A DNA stretch of 64,000 bases, taken from Lentibacillus sp. CBA3610 (GTDB taxonomy: Bacteria; Bacillota; Bacilli; Bacillales; Amphibacillaceae). The notes beneath the pieces were generated by a model, which saw nothing but the letters and a program-made list of their open reading frames with translations, searched no databases and was not told the origin of the DNA. Shown here one piece after another: positions 50,489-60,030 of this stretch. The stretch spans positions 2,728,001-2,792,000 of the forward strand of contig NZ_CP035925.1 of the NCBI RefSeq assembly GCF_013373365.1, in the 5' to 3' direction. Each line of letters opens with the position of its first letter. Position 1 is the stretch's first letter. Both the position numbers and the translations under genes were made by a program.

Positions 50489-51724
50489 TTACACATATAA
50501 TGGAAATTGACCAGTCAGCGCTTTGACCCGTTCTTCTGCTTCACGCAAAACATTTTCATCCTCATGATTTCTCAAAACTGAGGCGATAATCCCGGCAATT
50601 TCTTTCATTTCCGCTTCTTTAAAGCCACGTGATGTCACAGCTGCCGTGCCGATACGCATGCCACTCGTGACAAATGGGCTTTCTGTATCAAATGGGATTG
50701 TATTTTTATTTGCGGTAATCCCGATATCATCCAGTACGTTTTCAGCGACTTTGCCGGTAAGATTTAATGGCGTGACATCAAGCAGCAATAGATGGTTATC
50801 CGTTCCACCTGATACGACGCGGACACCCTCATCCGTCAAGGCATCGCTTAATGCTTTTGCATTCTGGATGATTTGCTTCGAGTACGTCTTGAATTCATCA
50901 GACATGGCTTCTTTAAAGGAAACGGCTTTAGCTGCGATGACATGCATCAGCGGGCCGCCCTGCATACCCGGAAAGACGTTTTTATCGATTATCTTTGCAT
51001 ACGCATCTTTACATAAAATCATCCCGCCGCGTGGACCGCGCAACGTTTTATGTGTTGTTGTCGTTACAAAGTCAGCATACGCTACCGGATTTTGATGAAG
51101 TCCGGCTGCAACAAGTCCGGCAATGTGTGCCATGTCAACCAGCAGATATGCGCCTGTTTCATCGGCAATTTCCCGGAATTTGGCAAAATCAATTTCACGC
51201 GAATAGGCACTCGCACCAGCGACAATCAGTTTCGGTTGTACTTCCTTGGCACGCTCGAGTACGGCATCATAATCAAGCCGTTCTGTCTCCTGATCAACAC
51301 CGTAATCAACGACATGATACATCTTTCCGCTGAAATTCACGGGGCTCCCATGTGTTAAGTGCCCGCCATGATTCAAATTCATGCCAAGAATGGTGTCTCC
51401 CGCTTCCAACACGGAAAAGTAGACTGCCATATTGGCCTGCGCACCGGAATGTGGCTGTACATTGGCATGGTCTGCACCGAAAAGTTCTTTCGCCCGGTCG
51501 CGTGCCAGATTTTCGGCGACGTCAACATACTCGCAGCCGCCATAATAGCGTTTGCCCGGATAGCCTTCTGCATACTTATTTGTGAGGACTGAACCCATGG
51601 CTTCCATAACAGCTTCGGATACAAAGTTTTCCGAGGCAATCAGTTCAATCTTTTCCTGCTGGCGTGTTTTTTCCCCGTGTATTGCTTCATACAATTCATG
51701 ATCAGTCTGCTTTACATGTTCCAT
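50489..51724 (-). CDS. glyA: Serine hydroxymethyltransferase
   Basis: 411 residues; the ATG at 51724 follows AAGGGGGAA. A cytosolic PLP enzyme converting serine and tetrahydrofolate to glycine and methylene-tetrahydrofolate. The PLP lysine is in [20 protein letters not shown]. The substrate-site motifs [20 protein letters not shown] and [13 protein letters not shown] are intact. It lies between upp and the ywlG gene as in B. subtilis. Confidence 0.97.
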   Translation of the reverse strand: MEHVKQTDHELYEAIHGEKTRQQEKIELIASENFVSEAVMEAMGSVLTNKYAEGYPGKRYYGGCEYVDVAENLARDRAKELFGADHANVQPHSGAQANMAVYFSVLEAGDTILGMNLNHGGHLTHGSPVNFSGKMYHVVDYGVDQETERLDYDAVLERAKEVQPKLIVAGASAYSREIDFAKFREIADETGAYLLVDMAHIAGLVAAGLHQNPVAYADFVTTTTHKTLRGPRGGMILCKDAYAKIIDKNVFPGMQGGPLMHVIAAKAVSFKEAMSDEFKTYSKQIIQNAKALSDALTDEGVRVVSGGTDNHLLLLDVTPLNLTGKVAENVLDDIGITANKNTIPFDTESPFVTSGMRIGTAAVTSRGFKEAEMKEIAGIIASVLRNHEDENVLREAEERVKALTGQFPLYV

Positions 51725-51809
51725 ATGTCGTTCCCCCTTGTTTTATGGTGTCGTTTAATCTGCATTATCAATCAAATCAGCATCGCAACCTTGGATCCTG
51801 ATGGATTGC

Positions 51810-52382
51810 CTATTCTGTAATGGCTTCGGCAGTTTCTTTATCATAGACTGCGCGCTTGCCGCCGATTAATTTTGGTCGGGTACGTGCAGCCGTCACCCGG
51901 GCGTTCCCTATGCTGCGCTGTTCAAACCGGAGCGGTACAGCAATCGGCTTTAAGTGCATGCCGATCATTGTTTCACCAATATCGATGCCGCTGTTTGCCT
52001 TAATGGTTTCAACAACGACAGGGTTTTTCATATTTTTATAGGCGAACGACGCCATTGAACCGCCTGCACGCGGAACCGGAATAGCGGTAACTTCCTCCAG
52101 GTTGTGGCGCTGCATTGTTTCCTTTTCCACCACCAGGGCGCGATTTAAATGTTCACAGCATTGGAAAGCAATCACAATACCAGTATCCGCTTGCAACGCT
52201 GACAGCTCTTCAAAAAGAATGGCGGCCAATTCCTCACTGCCGGACGTGCCAATTCGCTCACCTGAAACTTCGCTGGTGGAACAGCCGACAACAAATACAT
52301 CACCTGCATTTAAATGACCGCTCCCGAGCCATTCAGTGGATATAGCCTCCATATCGCGCCTGACCTGCTCTTTGAAATCCAT
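51810..52382 (-). CDS. ywlG: TIGR01440 family protein YwlG
   Basis: 190 residues from the ATG at 52382. The family signature is clear: FVVGCSTSEVSGERIGTSGS, VIAFQCCEHLNRALVVEKET, then IPVPRAGGSMASFAYKNMKN and GIDIGETMIGMHLKPIAVPL. The ywlE-ywlF-ywlG-glyA order is that of Bacillus, but ywlF (ribose-5-phosphate isomerase B) is missing between ywlE and this gene. The biochemical role of the family is not established. Cytoplasmic. Confidence 0.88.
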   Translation of the reverse strand: MDFKEQVRRDMEAISTEWLGSGHLNAGDVFVVGCSTSEVSGERIGTSGSEELAAILFEELSALQADTGIVIAFQCCEHLNRALVVEKETMQRHNLEEVTAIPVPRAGGSMASFAYKNMKNPVVVETIKANSGIDIGETMIGMHLKPIAVPLRFEQRSIGNARVTAARTRPKLIGGKRAVYDKETAEAITE

Positions 52383-52467
52383 CACAACTCACCTGCCCCC
52401 TGTTTAGGTTCGCCATATGCATGACCTGCACTCTGCAGGCCGAAACGCCCACAACAACATTTCCAGG

Positions 52468-53079
52468 CTATTGACTCCTATCAATCTTTCGGGCCAGCTC
52501 ATCAATATGCTTTTTTATCTCTCCCAATGTTTTCTGATAAATGCCCAAATCACCGCCAAACGGATCCGAGATATCATAATTGATTAAACTGGCTTCAAGC
52601 TTTTGAATGTTTTCCCAATCATTCTGCAAATATTTCTTAAGTTCTTGTTCAAGTTTATGATTGTCCATTTTATGCTGATTCTTTTGAATGTATTGCGATC
52701 GCTTCTCCTCATAATCAGCATACTGTTGTTTCAATTCATTCCAAATTTTTTTATCAGCATGGGAAACATATTCTTTTAATGTATAATATTTTTCCTGGAA
52801 ATCAGGGTATTCCATGATCAGTGACTGTTTGTGCTGTGTTGTCATGGTAAGTACCAAATCTGCCCAATGCAGCAATTTAGCGGTTACCGGCTGTGATTTC
52901 GCAGTCAGCGTCACGCCCTCGCGTTTCAGCGCTTCAACAGCATGATCATTCGGGCGTTGATTTTTCACAGCAAAAATACCCGCCGATTGCACCTCTGCTT
53001 CGGGGATCCTATCTTTCAGCAGTGCTTCCGCCATCGGGCTTCGGCACGTATTTCCTGTACATATGAACAATATCTTCAT
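52468..53079 (-). CDS. ywlE: Protein arginine phosphatase YwlE-like, with an insertion
   Basis: 203 residues against 150 in B. subtilis YwlE; the ATG at 53079 follows GGAGG. It is a low-molecular-weight phosphatase with the C-x5-R loop ILFICTGNTCRSPMAEALLK. The Thr at position 11 of that loop is what makes YwlE specific for phospho-arginine. The general acid lies in ISDPFGGDLGIYQ. Residues about 110-150 are an extra charged helical stretch (NELKQQYADYEEKRSQYIQK, NQHKMDNHKLEQELKKYLQN), absent from the B. subtilis protein. It would reverse McsB arginine phosphorylation. Confidence 0.85.
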   Translation of the reverse strand: MKILFICTGNTCRSPMAEALLKDRIPEAEVQSAGIFAVKNQRPNDHAVEALKREGVTLTAKSQPVTAKLLHWADLVLTMTTQHKQSLIMEYPDFQEKYYTLKEYVSHADKKIWNELKQQYADYEEKRSQYIQKNQHKMDNHKLEQELKKYLQNDWENIQKLEASLINYDISDPFGGDLGIYQKTLGEIKKHIDELARKIDRSQ

Positions 53080-53257
53080 TGGGAGACCTCCGTATTGAAA
53101 TCCTATCCAAACTATATCATAGAATGGTATGGTTGTCAGAAAAAAATCAGGAAAAACACGTTATGGAAATCTGCTTGTTCCTGTCACCCAAGTTAAAATG
53201 ATGGACTTTTTAACGACTCATCGAAAAAAAGACCCTCCATCATTTCACAGAGCGTCT

Positions 53258-53812
53258 TTAGCCAAACACTATATGTAATCCAAATCCGCAAAGTATGCTG
53301 CCGCCCAATATTTCACTGTACACACCGAGCAAGCCGTGCATTTTCCGTCCTAAAATCATACCAGCCCACGTAAGGATCATGCTGGCCATTCCGAAAAATA
53401 AGAGCGCAATAACTATTTTTACTTCCGATAAGCCAAGACTGAGGCCCACCGAAAAACTGTCCAGGCTGACACTCAACGCAAAAAAGATCAATCCGATTCC
53501 GACCGGTTGTACCAGTTTTTGTGATTCATGATTAAAGGCGGAAAAAATCATTTGTGCACCGATTCCAACAAGCAGCAATCCGCCGGTAAGTGTCGCAAAA
53601 TCGCCAATCTGTGTCGAGATTGCCTGTCCCAGCACAATACCGATAAACGGCATAAGCATATGGAACAAACCGATAACGGCACCAACGATGGCAATCCGTT
53701 TCAGCCTGATTCGCTGCATTCCCATACCGAGACTAACAGAAAAAGCATCCATCCCTAAGGCAACCGCCATAAAAATTAATGAAACGATTTCACCTATATA
53801 ATAAACCGACAT
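53258..53812 (-). CDS. mntP: Manganese efflux pump MntP
   Basis: 184 residues from the ATG at 53812, behind GAGGGGG. Six membrane helices with the conserved acidic motifs AVALGMDAFSVSLGMGM near 19 and FALSVSLDSFSVGLSLGL near 113, which form the metal path. In B. subtilis this gene (ywlD) lies between ywlC and ywlE, as here. It exports Mn2+ when in excess. Confidence 0.93.
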   Translation of the reverse strand: MSVYYIGEIVSLIFMAVALGMDAFSVSLGMGMQRIRLKRIAIVGAVIGLFHMLMPFIGIVLGQAISTQIGDFATLTGGLLLVGIGAQMIFSAFNHESQKLVQPVGIGLIFFALSVSLDSFSVGLSLGLSEVKIVIALLFFGMASMILTWAGMILGRKMHGLLGVYSEILGGSILCGFGLHIVFG

Positions 53813-53930
53813 CAAAATCCCCCTCAGACATGCTATTAGACTATATGCCTGTCCGAGGGTGAATATGAGTCAATCAGGTGACTCACAACCTGAAAATCAA
53901 GTTGTCCACAGGGTTCATATGCTGGATGAT

Positions 53931-54953
53931 TTAACTGTCCACATACGCAGTGGCAGCTTTTTCCAAGCGATTCATGATAGCCTGTCCAATGTCTGTTCGC
54001 GGAAACGTTTCACACACAATCAGGTCTACATCCCCATTTTTAAATACACGCAATGCATCATACAGAGTTGCTGCAATATCACGCAAATCGGAGCCAAGCG
54101 TTATGATGCGGTCTGCCTGTAATCTATTTGCCGTTTGGGTACTGGCCATGACGCCAATTCGTTTCGCATCATCCCGTTCTCTATCAATGACCGCCTGAAT
54201 GTTTTCCGGCGAACCAGCCACCAGCCACATGGGAACGTCAGGTGCATAGTGCTTATATTTCATCCCCGGGGCTTTAGGCTTGTCTGCCGTATTGGCCAGT
54301 GCCGGGTCAACCATAACAGAGCCTACTGCCATCTCGAGCTGCGCTTTCGTGATGCCGCCAGGTCTGAGGATTACCGGTATTTCCTGTGTACAATCAATGA
54401 CCGTCGATTCCAATCCAACACCGGTTGCACCTGCATCAACCAATCCGGCAATTTTCCCCTGTAAGTCTGCCCAGACATGGTCAGCGGTTGTCGGACTTGG
54501 TTTTCCGGAAATATTCGCACTCGGAGCGGCAACGGGAATATCGCACGTCTTCAGCAGGTTTTGGGCAACCGGATGGTCCGGAATCCGCACCCCGATTGTG
54601 GATAACCCCGCCGTTACATTGCTCGCACACGTGCCATTACTCGGCAAAACGATCGTTATCGGTCCCGGTGTAAAGGTATCAATCAGCTTTTCAGCAACAG
54701 AAGGAAGGGTGGTAACCAATCTGCTCAGCTGCTTTTTCGTGGCAACATGAGCAATCAATGGATTATCTTCCGGTCTTCCTTTCGCTTCAAAAATACCTGA
54801 AACAGCCGCCTCATCCGTTGCATCTGCGCCAAGACCATAAACCGTTTCAGTCGGAAAAGCTACCGTCCGGCCGTTCCGTAATCGATCAGCCGCTTCTTCA
54901 ATCGCCTGCTGTTCAGGCTGTCTTTCATCAATGTACCATCGTTTCGTCTGCAT
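53931..54953 (-). CDS. ywlC: Threonylcarbamoyl-AMP synthase (Sua5/YwlC)
   Basis: 340 residues, the two-domain Sua5 form. The YrdC-like domain (1-210) has RNGRTVAFPTETVYGLGADA, KGRPEDNPLIAHV and VAAPSANISGKPSPTTADHV. It is followed by a linker (KAPGMKYKHYAPDVPMWLVA) and a Rossmann-like Sua5 domain. It makes the activated threonylcarbamoyl for the t6A modification of ANN-decoding tRNAs. A cluster of DnaA-box-like sites lies upstream (55128-55381). Confidence 0.95.
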   Translation of the reverse strand: MQTKRWYIDERQPEQQAIEEAADRLRNGRTVAFPTETVYGLGADATDEAAVSGIFEAKGRPEDNPLIAHVATKKQLSRLVTTLPSVAEKLIDTFTPGPITIVLPSNGTCASNVTAGLSTIGVRIPDHPVAQNLLKTCDIPVAAPSANISGKPSPTTADHVWADLQGKIAGLVDAGATGVGLESTVIDCTQEIPVILRPGGITKAQLEMAVGSVMVDPALANTADKPKAPGMKYKHYAPDVPMWLVAGSPENIQAVIDRERDDAKRIGVMASTQTANRLQADRIITLGSDLRDIAATLYDALRVFKNGDVDLIVCETFPRTDIGQAIMNRLEKAATAYVDS

Positions 54954-55127
54954 CCCTGCTGTCCCTCTTTCCTATCATGTCCTTTTTGAAAACGTGAAGG
55001 TATACTACAATTTGCGTATTATTAAGCATAAGTACGCTATTTTCCCATATTGTCTATCCTAAGCTAATTTTGCGGTTTCTTAAAGTATTAAAAAACCGGG
55101 ACTTATCATGAGGTCTGTGTGCTCCAC

Positions 55128-55381
55128 TTATGCACACGCAGGCCAAAAGAAAAGATAGCCTGCAGAAACTTTTCCACAGACTATCCACAATTCTCCGGAA
55201 ACACTATTACTTCCACTTTAGTCGGTCATCATCCAAAAACTCCGGGCGTTAACACCAATGGCACCCGAGTAATATCAGCAAAAGCCGATTTAATTTTCCA
55301 CAATGCTGTGCATAGTTTTTCAAGTTTGTTCACGTGTTTTTAACAGGTTTTCCACAACAAATTGTGCATGAATGTGGATAA
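55128..55381. other. Cluster of DnaA-box-like sequences upstream of ywlC
   Basis: Sites: TTATGCACA (55128-55136), TTTTCCACA (55170-55178), CTATCCACA (55181-55189), TTTTCCACA (55294-55302), TTTTCCACA (55348-55356), a TCATGCACA on the minus strand (55364-55372) and a perfect TTATCCACA on the minus strand (55373-55381). B. subtilis has a DnaA-box cluster near ywlC (recalled, not checked), so this is probably a conserved DnaA-binding locus. It fills most of the 450-base gap. Confidence 0.6.
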
Positions 55382-55407
55382 TGTGAAATTCCTTAGCTTA
55401 TAACATA

Positions 55408-55809
55408 TCAGGAAACGTTATACGTCCACCAGTTTCCTTCCTTATCAGGTGCTTCACTTACAAACGCGTTTTCTTTTTGTGGATAAAATTGCAATGCTTC
55501 AAGCAAAATATCGACCATTGGCTGATGACTGTGGACAAAAACTTGCTTGGCTTGTTTTTCTTTGGCCAATGCCAAGATCGTTTCCAATAAAACAGGCAAA
55601 GATGTTGCGGCATTTTTCGTCACGTAAAGTTGTTTCAGCCAGTAAATATCGTCATCAACCGTATCCAGAACAAAACAGCCCTCAATCTTCTCTTTCAGTT
55701 CCACGACATAGCCTTTCTCCAGCAATAGTCCCCGTTCGACGTCCTGGTTATGCTGCAAAAATTCTTCCAGTTTTTCCGTTGAAGCATGATTAGCTGCGAT
55801 GATCTCCAT
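55408..55809 (-). CDS. ywlB: GNAT-fold acetyltransferase-like protein YwlB
   Basis: 133 residues from the ATG at 55809, behind AGAGGTGG. It reads EIIAANHASTEKLEEFLQHN ... GCFVLDTVDDDIYWLKQLYV ... LPVLLETILALAKEKQAKQV. This is a short GNAT fold with the acetyl-CoA-binding strand-helix region around LYVTKNAATSLPVLLETIL. The location between ywlC and spoIIR equals B. subtilis ywlB. The acceptor substrate is unknown, and the canonical Q/RxxGxG/A loop is poorly kept (TKNAATS), so activity is uncertain. Confidence 0.72.
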   Translation of the reverse strand: MEIIAANHASTEKLEEFLQHNQDVERGLLLEKGYVVELKEKIEGCFVLDTVDDDIYWLKQLYVTKNAATSLPVLLETILALAKEKQAKQVFVHSHQPMVDILLEALQFYPQKENAFVSEAPDKEGNWWTYNVS

Positions 55810-55874
55810 TTTTTCCACCTCTATGATTTGAATTCTTTTCTAGTAAGTTATGCAGAAACTAGAAAATCTATGAC

Positions 55875-56492
55875 CTAACTGAACCATTCAAAGAGAAAAA
55901 ATTTAACCTCGGCCTCTTCCTCTTCATCTTTGTCTTCATCCTGTGTTTCTTCATCGGTTTCGGCTTCTTCCGCTTCAGCTACACTGGCGCCATTTGAAAA
56001 GTCCAGAAAGCAGAGTGGCGGGAATAACACACACCACCAGTTATCACCCTGACCTTCCCCAAGCGTAATCAAAACAGCCTCATATTCACCCGGGGGGTAC
56101 ATATATGAACCATAGAGTTTAGCCGGGAATGTAACATTTTTACCGTATTCAACATTGGCGTCCTGCTGATTATTTTCTGCTTCCAAGACGTCGTTCACAA
56201 TCGTATTGATCTCCGGGATACGTGATTCAATCAGCTTTCTGGCTTCGTCGATGTCCGTCATGTGCTCTACCCACTCGGTTATGGCATTATTCACCTCATC
56301 ACGGACCTTCCGCTTTAAAGCCTGATCCTCCTCACTGTCACTATTGGCCAGGATACGCAAACGAATCGCTTCATCCGGAATAACTTTTATATCAGACTGG
56401 GCGCTGTACCCATTTTCTTCACTAATACTCTTAACCGGCATGGCAAAAATAATAATAAAAATGATAATAGCCGATACTGCTAACTTTCGCAT
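55875..56492 (-). CDS. spoIIR: Stage II sporulation protein SpoIIR
   Basis: 205 residues from the ATG at 56492, with AGAGGGG upstream. A secreted signalling protein made in the forespore that triggers SpoIIGA to process pro-SigmaE. Signal peptide MRKLAVSAIIIFIIIFAMPV; conserved core IPDEAIRLRILANSDSEEDQ, VRDEVNNAITEW, then FPAKLYGSYMYPPGEYEAVL and GDNWWCVLFPPLCFLDFSNG. An acidic stretch (EEAETDEETQDEDKDEEEEA) is inserted before the last residues. A SigF-type promoter lies upstream. Confidence 0.93.
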   Translation of the reverse strand: MRKLAVSAIIIFIIIFAMPVKSISEENGYSAQSDIKVIPDEAIRLRILANSDSEEDQALKRKVRDEVNNAITEWVEHMTDIDEARKLIESRIPEINTIVNDVLEAENNQQDANVEYGKNVTFPAKLYGSYMYPPGEYEAVLITLGEGQGDNWWCVLFPPLCFLDFSNGASVAEAEEAETDEETQDEDKDEEEEAEVKFFLFEWFS

Positions 56493-56539
56493 CGTAAAAA
56501 AACCCCTCTCCAATCTGAATGACGTTTCTCTTTAGAAAC

Positions 56540-56568
56540 AGTTTGGACAGGGGGGATTCTTTTCATAC
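56540..56568 (-). promoter_or_regulatory. SigF-type promoter of spoIIR
   Basis: On the minus strand GTATG, 15 bases, GTCCAAACT, matching the SigF pattern at the same positions as the spoIIQ promoter. It ends 47 bases before the start codon. Confidence 0.55.
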
Positions 56569-56578
56569 TATGAATCTA

Positions 56579-57466
56579 TTAATTTTTTGTGGGACATGGG
56601 GTCTGACCCCGCGTCCCACTGATAATCCGATCTTTTCCATTCATGTCTTTTATAATCGCAACATCCATTTCCGGAAAAGCCGTTTGTAATAGGGATTGGA
56701 CATCTTTGCCTTGCTGATGGCCAATTTCAAAAAAACAAAAGCCGTCTTGTTTCAGGGTTTCAGGCAGCCTGCTAATGATTGCTTTGTACGAAGCCAGACC
56801 ATTATTATCTGCAAAAAGTGCCTGTTCCGGTTCAAAATTTTTCACTGTATCGGATAGCTCTGTTTTTTCAGCTGGTGCGATATACGGTGGATTGGATACA
56901 ATTATATCTGCTTGGATATGATGTTCGATCAGCGGCTCCACGTAATCACCCTCAAGGAAAATAACATGTGCACCTAATCGTTCCGCATTTTGACCGGCAA
57001 TTTCAAGTGCATCCGGGGAAATATCGGTCGCATAAACGACTGCATTCGGCAGCTCCAGCGCCAACGTTACAGCGATGATCCCGCTTCCGGTTCCTATATC
57101 AACAATTGTGTGCGGTTCATCTGAGACTGTTTCCACAATATGCTGAATGAGTTCCTCTGTTTCTGGGCGCGGTATCAATGTATGTCCATTAACCTGGAAG
57201 CGACGGCTGTAAAAACAGGCATAACCGGTCATATGTTCAAGGGGCATCCCGGTTTTTGCATGCTCGGTTACAGCACGATTGAATTGATTGATGACATCTT
57301 CCGGTACCGGGTCGCGCATCATCATGAAAAATTTTGACCGTGACACACCTAGATAATACTGCAAAAGCAGTTCAGCCACTTTTGCCTCGCGATTATTTTC
57401 CTCTAAAAAAAGAGAAGCCCGGTGCAGGACTTCATGTAGCTTCGGTTCTTTATCCATTATCTTCAT
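56579..57466 (-). CDS. prmC: Release-factor glutamine methyltransferase PrmC (HemK)
   Basis: 295 residues; the ATG at 57466 overlaps the prfA stop (ATGA), and an ATG at 57457 is also possible. It methylates the Gln of the GGQ motif in RF1 and RF2. N-terminal helical domain, then the SAM-binding fold with [20 protein letters not shown] and the catalytic NPPY in [20 protein letters not shown]. The last dozen residues ([12 protein letters not shown]) are encoded by a GC-rich inverted repeat (56590-56618), so the C-terminus may have been replaced by an invading repeat. Confidence 0.94.
   Translation of the reverse strand: MKIMDKEPKLHEVLHRASLFLEENNREAKVAELLLQYYLGVSRSKFFMMMRDPVPEDVINQFNRAVTEHAKTGMPLEHMTGYACFYSRRFQVNGHTLIPRPETEELIQHIVETVSDEPHTIVDIGTGSGIIAVTLALELPNAVVYATDISPDALEIAGQNAERLGAHVIFLEGDYVEPLIEHHIQADIIVSNPPYIAPAEKTELSDTVKNFEPEQALFADNNGLASYKAIISRLPETLKQDGFCFFEIGHQQGKDVQSLLQTAFPEMDVAIIKDMNGKDRIISGTRGQTPCPTKN
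56590..56618. repeat. GGGTC-type palindrome inside the 3' end of prmC
   Basis: TGGGACATGGGGTC - T - GACCCCGCGTCCCA, 12 of 14 pairs. The core GGGGTCTGACCCC is a repeat widely seen in intergenic DNA of Gram-positive bacteria (from memory). Here it forms the last codons of prmC and may also act as its terminator. Confidence 0.6.
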
Positions 57467-58533
57467 TCACCAATTTCTTCAAGTTTCTGTGTTTGTTCTT
57501 CCAGAAGCAGGGCATCGATAAACTCATCCAATTTCCCCTCCATCACCTGATCAAGCTTCTGAATCGTCAAGCCAATACGATGATCCGTTACACGGGTCTG
57601 TGGAAAATTGTATGTCCGAATACGTTCTGAACGGTCACCAGTACCCACTGCCGATTTACGATTCTCATCGATTTCTGCCTGAGCTTCTTGCTGGAACTTG
57701 TCATAAATCCGTGCACGCAGCACTTTCATCGCTTTTTCCCTGTTTTTGATTTGCGACTTTTCATCCTGACAGGATACAACAATTCCGGTCGGATCATGCG
57801 TTAGCCTGACAGCAGACATGGTCGTATTGACACTTTGGCCGCCGGGGCCGCTTGAAGCGAATGTGTCCATCCGAATATCCTTCTCATTGATATCCACTTC
57901 CACATCTTCAGCCTCAGGCAAAACAGCTACCGTAGCAGTCGAGGTATGAATTCGGCCGCCGGATTCTGTTTCCGGGACGCGCTGCACGCGGTGTGCACCA
58001 TTTTCATACTTCAGTTTGGAGTAAGCGCCGGTACCTTTTACCATGAAAATAATTTCTTTATACCCGCCGACACCGGTTGACGTCGCTTCAACGACATCAA
58101 TTTTCCAACCATGTGTTTCAGCGTATTTGCTGTACATACGGTAAAGGTCACCGGCAAATAAAGCTGCTTCATCTCCGCCGGCAGCTCCGCGAATTTCCAT
58201 GAAGACATTCTTATCGTCATTCGGATCTTTCGGGAGGAGTAATATTCTTAAGTTCTCCTCAAGCTCTTGTTCTTTTTCGGAAAGATCCTCGATTTCGGCT
58301 TTTGCCATTTCCTGCATGTCATCATCGGATTCATCTTCAAGCATTTCTTTTGCATCTTTCAATTGTTTTTCCACGTCTTTATACGTTCGGTAAGTCTGTA
58401 CAACCTCTTCAAGGTCAGACTGTTCTTTGGAATACTCACGCAGTTTTTTCGTATCACTTATAACATCAGGGTCACTTAGTAACTCGTTCAATTTATCATA
58501 GCGCTCTTCCAGCGATTGTAAACGGTCTAACAC
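57463..58533 (-). CDS. prfA: Peptide chain release factor 1
   Basis: 356 residues from the GTG at 58533 (six bases after GAGGTG), the same length as B. subtilis RF1. It terminates translation at UAA and UAG. The GGQ motif is in [20 protein letters not shown], the codon-reading region has [20 protein letters not shown], and the N-terminal coiled coil is intact. It is translationally coupled to prmC. Confidence 0.97.
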   Translation of the reverse strand: MLDRLQSLEERYDKLNELLSDPDVISDTKKLREYSKEQSDLEEVVQTYRTYKDVEKQLKDAKEMLEDESDDDMQEMAKAEIEDLSEKEQELEENLRILLLPKDPNDDKNVFMEIRGAAGGDEAALFAGDLYRMYSKYAETHGWKIDVVEATSTGVGGYKEIIFMVKGTGAYSKLKYENGAHRVQRVPETESGGRIHTSTATVAVLPEAEDVEVDINEKDIRMDTFASSGPGGQSVNTTMSAVRLTHDPTGIVVSCQDEKSQIKNREKAMKVLRARIYDKFQQEAQAEIDENRKSAVGTGDRSERIRTYNFPQTRVTDHRIGLTIQKLDQVMEGKLDEFIDALLLEEQTQKLEEIGE

Positions 58534-58638
58534 AACGGTCACCTCTTTTCGATTAACAGTCTAATTATAATATACTCATGCAGGGAGGTCAAAATTAGCA
58601 GGGGCTTAATCCCGAAGCAACCCGCTTCTCTACGGACA

Positions 58639-59033
58639 TCACATAGAATCCTTCCCCCGAATGACCTCAAGCATCAATTCCAAACTTCGCTTCATTTCAT
58701 CATAAAAAAGACTAAGGAGTGGATAAAAATCACCATTATCCGCCTGAGCCAATGCTTGATAATAATCCTCCCGTTTTTCATTTTTTATGACGATCGGAGG
58801 GTAACCGGCTTTCATGACAATCAAGTTCATGATCAGCCTGCCAACTCGACCATTCCCATCATCGAAAGGGTGAATCGCAACAAAGCGATGGTGTGCTTTT
58901 GCGGCTAATTCTACCGGATGGTATTGGTTGCCATTTTGAACTTCTCATCCATCAATTCCATGATCTCCGCCGACAGCGGTCTGTAGTCATCGAGTGTTTG
59001 TTTTAATACCGTTAGTTTACTTAGATCAACCAT
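58639..59033 (-). pseudogene. Fic-family protein remnant (internal deletion and frameshift)
   Basis: A start at 59033 reads MVDLSKLTVLKQTLDDYRPL, SAEIMELMDEKF, the usual N-terminus of a Fic protein. After a frame change it jumps to QYHPVELAAKAHHRFVAIHP, FDDGNGRVGRLIMNLIVMKA and the normal C-terminus (KREDYYQALAQADNGDFYPL). The Fic loop HPFDDGNGR is kept, but about 110 residues between are missing, including the region that normally holds the inhibitory helix and flap. Fic proteins AMPylate targets. This copy is probably dead. Confidence 0.78.
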
Positions 59034-59104
59034 TTTACCAGCCCCCAAACAGGATTTCCGAAAAATTTGTCAACATTAGTATGTATGATAACCAAGCTTA
59101 TTGC

Positions 59105-59205
59105 AATTGTTCCAAACAAGGGGCAGAGGCCAGAAGTCAGACTTGAGGAAATCGGCGAATTAGCCGATTTCAAGATTGAAGTCTTCATCTGAAATGTTAT
59201 ATTTC
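59105..59205 (-). repeat. Dispersed repeat family C, copy 3
   Basis: CAGAGGCCAGAAGTCAGACT, then the perfect stem GAAATCGGC-GAATTA-GCCGATTTC, then CTGAAAT. The terminal GCGTTTTTT stem of copies 1 and 2 is absent. It lies 3' of tdk. The rest of 59034-59240 shows nothing else. Confidence 0.65.
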
Positions 59206-59240
59206 TGATCTCATAAAAAAGAGCGCCGCAGCACTCTTTT

Positions 59241-59864
59241 TTACTCAGATATTTCAGTTATGGCTTGTACATTTTTATGACCGGGCTTATTTGGAACGTC
59301 GTGATGGTGGCGGCACCTTGGTTCATACGATTCCGAAGCCCCCACCATGATGACCGGATCATCATATGATGCAGGTCTGCCATCAATCAAACGCTGCGTA
59401 CGATTAGCCGGTGAACCGCAGATCGGGCAAATGGCGTTCAATTTTGAAATGGATTCGCTTTGTGCCATAAGTTTTGGCATTGGGCCGAATGGTTCCCCGC
59501 GGAAATTAGTGTCCAGACCCGCGGCAATGACACGAATTCCATCGTTTGCAAGCTCATTAGCTACTGAGATGATATTATCATCAAAGAATTGGGCTTCGTC
59601 AATTCCGATGACATCGATATGATGCTGCTGCAGGTATTCCAATATGTTATCCGAATCCTTCACCGGACGTGCAATAATTGACGTACCATTATGCGATATA
59701 ACTGACTCTTCAGCATATCTGTCATCTATGACCGGTTTAAATACGCGTACCGATAAATTGGCATAAGTTGCACGGCGAACGCGTCGTATCAGTTCTTCTG
59801 ATTTCCCGGAGAACATACTGCCGCAAATGACTTCAAGCCATCCGCTATGTTTCATCACGTACAT
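59241..59864 (-). CDS. tdk: Thymidine kinase
   Basis: 207 residues, type II thymidine kinase. P-loop in [20 protein letters not shown], magnesium site in [20 protein letters not shown], and a zinc site made of [15 protein letters not shown] plus PRCRHHH near the C-terminus. It salvages thymidine to dTMP in the cytosol. The rho-rpmE-tdk-prfA order is conserved in Bacillus. Confidence 0.96.
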   Translation of the reverse strand: MYVMKHSGWLEVICGSMFSGKSEELIRRVRRATYANLSVRVFKPVIDDRYAEESVISHNGTSIIARPVKDSDNILEYLQQHHIDVIGIDEAQFFDDNIISVANELANDGIRVIAAGLDTNFRGEPFGPMPKLMAQSESISKLNAICPICGSPANRTQRLIDGRPASYDDPVIMVGASESYEPRCRHHHDVPNKPGHKNVQAITEISE

Positions 59865-59973
59865 ATGCCGGAGCTCCCTTCCAAATCGTATTTCTATTAT
59901 GTATGATTAGCTTATCGTTATTTCAGGCAAATTTTGAAAAAGTCATTTCCAGAGATATTCCCTGTTACAAAGT

Positions 59974-60014
59974 GAAAAAACAGGCAACGTGTAGACATAT
60001 TGCCTGTTTTTTAT
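59974..60014 (-). terminator. Terminator of the rpmE gene
   Basis: AAAAAACAGGCAA and TTGCCTGTTTTTTAT around a 12-base loop. Confidence 0.8.
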
Positions 60015-60030
60015 ATGAATCCTCAGCTTT

